NCBI RefSeq assembly: GCF_015277775.1
Contig: NZ_CP063849.1
Location: 620,001 to 684,000, forward strand
Direction of reading: 5' to 3'
Length of the DNA: 64,000 nt
Source of the DNA: Paludibaculum fermentans
GTDB taxonomy: Bacteria > Acidobacteriota > Terriglobia > Bryobacterales > Bryobacteraceae
How positions within the stretch are numbered: the first letter of the stretch is position 1; every line of letters begins with the position of its first letter. Positions 60,484 to 64,000 of this stretch are shown here, in pieces. The position numbers and the translations under genes were made by a program. The notes beneath the pieces are model-generated. The model ran no database searches. It was not told the DNA's origin and was given only the letters and a program-made list of their open reading frames with translations.

Positions 60484-61415
60484 AGGCTAGCGCCTTTCAG
60501 ACGGGCCAGGTGCCCCTCGAACTCCTCGAAATTGTGCAAGGCAAACAGGCGAGAGCTGCGCAAGGCGGGCAGCACTTGCCCGGCCTCTCCGCCGCCGATC
60601 CAGAGTTCCGTGTTCATCGGGCGTTGTGAGGCCACCAACCGCAACTCTTCGATGACCTCCTCTGCCGAAGAACTTGTTTTTATTGCGACGACGATGGCGA
60701 GGGGGCAGGTGCGTTCGCTGGCGGCGATAATCTCCCGCGCCGGCAGATTGGGTCCCAGGTAGACCGCTTCGAAGCCGCTGGAGGCGGCGAGCATCGCCGC
60801 GGCCAGGATCCCGAACTCGTGCATCTCACCAGAGGGCGTAGCAAAGAGGATGCGGGCCTGCGGCGCGGAGGGGGTGTTGAGCCGCATGAGTCCGCCCAGC
60901 AAGTTGCGCAGGCTGGAGGAGACCATGTGTTCCTGCGCGATGCTGAGGGTGCCGGCATGCCATCGATCGCCCACCTCGCGCATGAGAGGCAGCACCACGT
61001 GCGTCAACAGTTCCCGGGCTGGTAGCAAGGCGGCCAGGCGGCCCAGCAACGCATTGGCCTGGGTGAAGTCGAAGGCCTCGATGGCGTTCAGGACCGGCTC
61101 CAGCAATTCGGGCGTACCCGCGGCTGCGGCAGTCGGCTGGACCGTGCCCTGGACAGCGGCTGGTGCGGCGAGCAGTGCCTCCAGGGCCGTATCGGTGAGT
61201 GACGCCACCTGGCCGATTGCGTGGCCTCTCTCGATCACATCCCTGAGCAAGCGGAGGCGGCTGATCTGGCCGGCGTCGTAGACTCTGCCGCGCTCGCCCC
61301 GCACGGGCACTACCGCCTGATAACGGCGCTCCCACGCACGCAATGTATCAATACTGATGCCGGTCAGCTTGGCTGCGGCCCGAATGGGGTACTGAACCGG
61401 ACTCTGGGTGCTCAC
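60480..61415 (-). CDS. LitR/CarH-type MerR photoreceptor repressor with B12-binding domain
   Basis: Residues ~8-75 are a MerR helix-turn-helix (YPIRAAAKLTGISIDTLRAW). Residues ~100-185 are the four-helix cap with the WHAGTLSIAQEHMVSS motif, whose W and E-H residues cradle adenosylcobalamin in CarH. Residues ~190-310 are a Rossmann B12-binding domain with E-x-H-x-x-G (GEMHEFGILAA), whose His is the lower cobalt ligand. Known relatives repress in the dark and release DNA on light-driven loss of adenosyl. The GTG start is preceded closely by GGAGAG. Confidence 0.92.
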   Translation of the reverse strand: MSTQSPVQYPIRAAAKLTGISIDTLRAWERRYQAVVPVRGERGRVYDAGQISRLRLLRDVIERGHAIGQVASLTDTALEALLAAPAAVQGTVQPTAAAAGTPELLEPVLNAIEAFDFTQANALLGRLAALLPARELLTHVVLPLMREVGDRWHAGTLSIAQEHMVSSSLRNLLGGLMRLNTPSAPQARILFATPSGEMHEFGILAAAMLAASSGFEAVYLGPNLPAREIIAASERTCPLAIVVAIKTSSSAEEVIEELRLVASQRPMNTELWIGGGEAGQVLPALRSSRLFALHNFEEFEGHLARLKGASL

Positions 61416-61421
61416 CTCTCC

Positions 61422-61450
61422 AGAGTAATGCCGCCGCAGAATCTCGTCAA
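61422..61450 (-). promoter_or_regulatory. Predicted promoter of the LitR-type regulator operon
   Basis: On the minus strand TTGACG, 17 bases, TACTCT. The -35 box lies in the left end of the palindromic operator, and the expected start site is near 61415, the GTG itself, so the message would be almost leaderless. Confidence 0.5.
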
Positions 61451-61476
61451 GTATTTGTCATGGACAAATTCTTGAC
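61446..61476. promoter_or_regulatory. Operator palindrome between the divergent lipid-island arms
   Basis: GTCAAGTATTTGTC, a 3-nt centre, then GACAAATTCTTGAC: 13 of 14 positions pair. Each end carries the -35 box of one divergent promoter. It is the obvious binding site for the adjacent LitR/CarH-type repressor and would block both arms at once. Confidence 0.75.
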
Positions 61477-61500
61477 AGCCTCGACTGGGCACGCTACGCT
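61472..61500 (+). promoter_or_regulatory. Predicted promoter of the desaturase operon
   Basis: TTGACA (perfect -35), 17 bases, TACGCT. The -35 box is the right end of the palindromic operator. The expected start site is about 33 nt before the ATG at 61540. Confidence 0.6.
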
Positions 61501-61539
61501 CAAAGTGCGTTGTGGAAGGGCATCGGGCTGGGAGCACTC

Positions 61540-62364
61540 ATGGCTGGCACTCTGCGCAATTACCAATTCGGCGTGGTCTTTCTCTTCTTTCTGATTCATG
61601 CGGGCGCGCTGGCTGTGTGGTTGGTTCCATTCCATACGAGCCTGCTTTGGTGGCTGGCGGCTACCTATTCGATTCGCATGTTCGGTGTGACGGCCTGGTA
61701 TCACCGCTACTTCAGCCATCGCAGCTACAAGCTGGGGCGGTTCTCGCAGTTCCTGATGGCGCTGCTGGCCGAGACATCGGGGCAGAAGGGTGTTCTGTGG
61801 TGGGCGGCCCATCACCGGCAGCACCACCGCTACGGCGACGAGGAGCAGGATGTGCACTCGCCCTGGCAGCGCGGGGTCTGGTGGTCCCATGTCGGGTGGG
61901 TGTTGTCGAACGAGCACGACGCCTACGATCCGAAGCTGATCGCGGATTTCGCCAGGTTCCCTGAGCTACGCTGGCTGGACCGTTATCATTGGGCCCCGCC
62001 GCTGCTGTTTGCTGCCGCGGTGTTTTTCATGGGCGGCCCCGCGGTCTTTGTCTGGGGGTATCTGGTCTCGACGGTGCTGCTGTACCACGGAACCTTTTCG
62101 ATCAACTCGCTGGGGCATCTGTTCGGCAGCCGCCGCTTCCACACTCCAGATCAGAGCCGCAACAACTGGGTGCTGGCGTTGCTGACCTTCGGGGAGGGCT
62201 GGCACAACAACCATCACTTCTCCATGGCCAGTTGCCGGCAGGGCTTCCGCTGGTGGGAGATCGATATTACGTACGGCGTCCTCAAGCTGCTGAGCCTGGT
62301 GGGGATCGCGAAAAACCTGAGGCCGTTCCGGGCCACCGGGCAGGAACAGCGGAGAGCTGCCTGA
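61540..62364 (+). CDS. Fatty-acid desaturase (acyl-CoA Delta9 type)
   Basis: This di-iron membrane desaturase introduces double bonds into acyl chains. All three His boxes are present: HRYFSH (in WYHRYFSHRSYK), HHRQHH and HNNHH (in GEGWHNNHHFSM). The 274-residue protein starts at the ATG at 61540 after GGGAG. It is the first gene of the rightward arm under the LitR-type operator and overlaps the next gene (TGATG). It would supply the unsaturated acyl substrate for the methyltransferase. Confidence 0.93.
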   Translation: MAGTLRNYQFGVVFLFFLIHAGALAVWLVPFHTSLLWWLAATYSIRMFGVTAWYHRYFSHRSYKLGRFSQFLMALLAETSGQKGVLWWAAHHRQHHRYGDEEQDVHSPWQRGVWWSHVGWVLSNEHDAYDPKLIADFARFPELRWLDRYHWAPPLLFAAAVFFMGGPAVFVWGYLVSTVLLYHGTFSINSLGHLFGSRRFHTPDQSRNNWVLALLTFGEGWHNNHHFSMASCRQGFRWWEIDITYGVLKLLSLVGIAKNLRPFRATGQEQRRAA

Positions 62365-63611
62365 TGCGCATTGCAGTGATCGGTAGCGGTATCTCCGGTC
62401 TGGCCGCGGGATGGTACCTGAGCAAAAAGCACGAGGTCTCTCTCTTCGAGAAGGAGACCCGGCTGGGCGGACACACGAATACGGTGATGGTGGAGTCGAG
62501 CTCCGGGCCTGTGCCCATCGACACCGGCTTCATCGTGCACAACGACCGGACCTATCCCAATCTGTGCCGCCTTCTGGATGAACTGGGCGTGCGGACACAA
62601 CCGAGCGATATGTCCTTCGGGGTGTGCTGCCGCCGCACCGGCTTCGAATACTCCAGCCGCGGGCTGAATGGCTTCTTCGCGCAGCGATCGAATCTCTTCA
62701 GTCCGCGGCACTACCGGCTGTTCCGGGAGATTCTGCGGTTCAACCGGACCGCACCGAAACTGCTGAACGAACCTGGCGCGGGGGAAGCGACCATTGGCGA
62801 ACTGCTCGATGAGGGGCGCTATGACGAGAGCTTCTGCCAGCACTACCTCTATCCCATGGCGGCGGCTGTGTGGTCGATGTCGCTGGATGCCATACGGTCC
62901 TTTCCGGCCCTCACTTTGCTCCGGTTCTTTGACAACCACGGAATGCTCGGCATCGATACGCATCCTCAGTGGAAAGTGATCCGCGGAGGCAGCAACACGT
63001 ACATCCCGTTGCTGGCTGCTCCGTTCAGAGACCGGATCCACTCGGGCGTGACCATTGAATCAATTGGCCGGAGCCACACCGGCGTGACCCTGAAGTTTCG
63101 CGATCGACCTGCCATGGACTTCGACGAGGTGGTGTTCGCCTGCCACGGCGACGAGGTGCTGCCTCTGCTGGAGGCGCCCACTGACACGGAGCGCGAAGTA
63201 TTGGGCAATTTCCGGACCAGCCGCAACGTAGCGGTACTGCATACGGATTCGTCGTTGCTGCCGGCCCGGCCGCAGGCGCGGGCGAGTTGGAACTACAACC
63301 TGGGATTGCAGGCAAAGGACCTCGTCACGCTCACATATCACATGAACCGTCTGCAGTCGCTGCGGACTCCGGAGGAGTACTGCGTCACCCTGAACGGCGA
63401 GGAGGCGATTGATGCTTCCAAGGTCCTGCGCCGCATCGTCTACACCCACCCGCTCTACACCCGGGAAGCCGTGCGCGCCCAGGATCGCTGGAGTGAGATC
63501 AGCGGCCGCAACCACACGCACTTCTGCGGGGCGTACTGGTTCTACGGGTTTCACGAAGACGGCCTGAAGTCGGCCATGCGAGTGGCGCGCACGCTCTCGG
63601 TGGAGTGCTAA
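62364..63611 (+). CDS. FAD amine-oxidase-like protein (COG2907 type)
   Basis: The 415-residue protein has an N-terminal FAD motif (IAVIGSGISGLAAGWYLSK) and ends with the second flavin-contact block (FCGAYWFYGFHEDGLKSAMR). COG2907 proteins are consistently encoded beside CFA-synthase-like genes, and plant cyclopropane synthases carry a related FAD domain. In Rhodobacter an amine-oxidase-like protein of the furan-fatty-acid pathway (UfaD) acts as a desaturase on methylated chains. That assignment here is an inference. It overlaps the desaturase gene. Confidence 0.88.
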   Translation: MRIAVIGSGISGLAAGWYLSKKHEVSLFEKETRLGGHTNTVMVESSSGPVPIDTGFIVHNDRTYPNLCRLLDELGVRTQPSDMSFGVCCRRTGFEYSSRGLNGFFAQRSNLFSPRHYRLFREILRFNRTAPKLLNEPGAGEATIGELLDEGRYDESFCQHYLYPMAAAVWSMSLDAIRSFPALTLLRFFDNHGMLGIDTHPQWKVIRGGSNTYIPLLAAPFRDRIHSGVTIESIGRSHTGVTLKFRDRPAMDFDEVVFACHGDEVLPLLEAPTDTEREVLGNFRTSRNVAVLHTDSSLLPARPQARASWNYNLGLQAKDLVTLTYHMNRLQSLRTPEEYCVTLNGEEAIDASKVLRRIVYTHPLYTREAVRAQDRWSEISGRNHTHFCGAYWFYGFHEDGLKSAMRVARTLSVEC

Positions 63612-63615
63612 CCGC

Positions 63616-64000
63616 ATGGAATCCGCCTTCTATTTCGGCACCGTGCGGCATCGCCGCTTTCGTCCCGTGCCGCACGAGTTTCGCTACGGCCTGTTCATGG
63701 CCTTCCTGGACATCGACCGCATTCCGGAGCTGATGGGGATCTCGCGCCTGCTCAGCTATAACCGTTTCAACTGCGCCAGCTTTGAACAGCGCGATCATTT
63801 TGGCGATCCGCGGCTGACGCTGCGGGAGCGGCTGGCGGCGGAGGCGCGGGAGCGCGGGCTGAGCCTGCCGGATGGCCCCATCTTCCTGCTGACCCATCTG
63901 CGCTACTACGGCTACAACTTCAACCCCGTATCTTTTTTCTACTGCTACGACTCCGGCCTGCATCTCAGTTGCATCGTGGCGGAAGTAAACAGCACGTTTG
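63616..64000 (+). CDS. DUF1365 protein, 3' end outside window
   Basis: The visible 128 codons start MESAFYFGTVRHRRFRPVPH and include the DUF1365 signature THLRYYGYNFNPVSFFYCYD. The gene is 4 nt downstream of the FAD protein and is cut by the window edge. DUF1365 genes nearly always accompany COG2907 and CFA-synthase-like genes. The function is unknown but is expected in the same lipid modification. Confidence 0.9.
   Translation, partial: MESAFYFGTVRHRRFRPVPHEFRYGLFMAFLDIDRIPELMGISRLLSYNRFNCASFEQRDHFGDPRLTLRERLAAEARERGLSLPDGPIFLLTHLRYYGYNFNPVSFFYCYDSGLHLSCIVAEVNSTF

Noticed and set aside
1-64000. tRNA, rRNA, CRISPR arrays, insertion sequences, prophage
   Set aside because: None was seen on reading both strands; repeated sequence is limited to the flagellin paralogues and their promoters.

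Overview
The window is a GC-rich bacterial chromosome segment. About two thirds of it (positions 119-38872) is a nearly complete flagellar locus. The gene content suggests Acidobacteriota, perhaps a motile member of the Bryobacterales such as a Paludibaculum or Solibacter relative. The pointers are P- and L-ring genes (an outer membrane), PD40/TPR/haem-c and YfhO-type proteins, small secreted 'LKPGSYR' proteins and the codon bias. This is inference from gene content; there is no rRNA or other taxonomic marker. I see no tRNA, rRNA, CRISPR array, insertion sequence or phage gene.

Flagellar layout. A minus-strand operon runs from fliK at 7181 down to flhB at 119 (fliK, flgD, flgE, a fliN-like gene, fliO, fliP, fliQ, fliR, flhB). 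Divergent from it on the plus strand are flgF-flgG-flgA-flgH, then flgI-flgJ. Next come a minus-strand fliS, a sigma-54 activator, flhA-flhF-fliA-fliN-(unknown), flgM-flgN-like-flgK-flgL, a minus-strand fliM, flbD-motA-motB, three flagellin paralogues separated by long non-coding gaps, fliD with a fliT-like gene, and flgB-flgC-fliE-fliF-fliG-fliH-fliI-fliJ. A bacteriohaemerythrin and a PAS/degenerate-GGDEF protein follow.

Flagellar regulation can be read from the DNA. There are sigma-54 promoters (GG-N10-GC spacing) at fliK, flgF, flgB and fliC2. GTCA-N6-TGAC boxes resembling FleQ sites lie upstream of flgB and in the motB-fliC1 gap. A repeated sigma-28 promoter of the form T(A/C)AA-N15-NNCGACA(A/G) lies before flgM, flbD-motAB, all three flagellins, fliS, the haemerythrin gene and a small orphan ORF. 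At fliK, flgF and flgB the predicted sigma-54 start site falls only 4-5 nt before the ATG, so these mRNAs look almost leaderless.

The middle region (40966-57800) holds a small secreted protein, a diadenylate cyclase fused to a YbbR domain, a DksA-type zinc-finger protein, a membrane Fe-S/FAD oxidoreductase, a TetR-controlled RND efflux operon, a YfhO-like membrane protein, a glycosyltransferase gene interrupted by an in-frame TGA, and a PD40/haem-c/TPR protein.

The right end (57802-64000) is a compact lipid-modification island built around a LitR/CarH-type MerR regulator with a B12-binding domain. Minus-strand genes are the regulator, DUF1475, DUF2062, DUF1295 and a cyclopropane-fatty-acid-synthase-like methyltransferase. 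Plus-strand genes are a fatty-acid desaturase, an FAD amine-oxidase-like protein and a DUF1365 protein cut by the window edge. A 31-bp near-perfect palindrome sits between the two arms and carries the -35 box of each divergent promoter at its ends. This looks like a light- and cobalamin-controlled switch for membrane fatty-acid remodelling.
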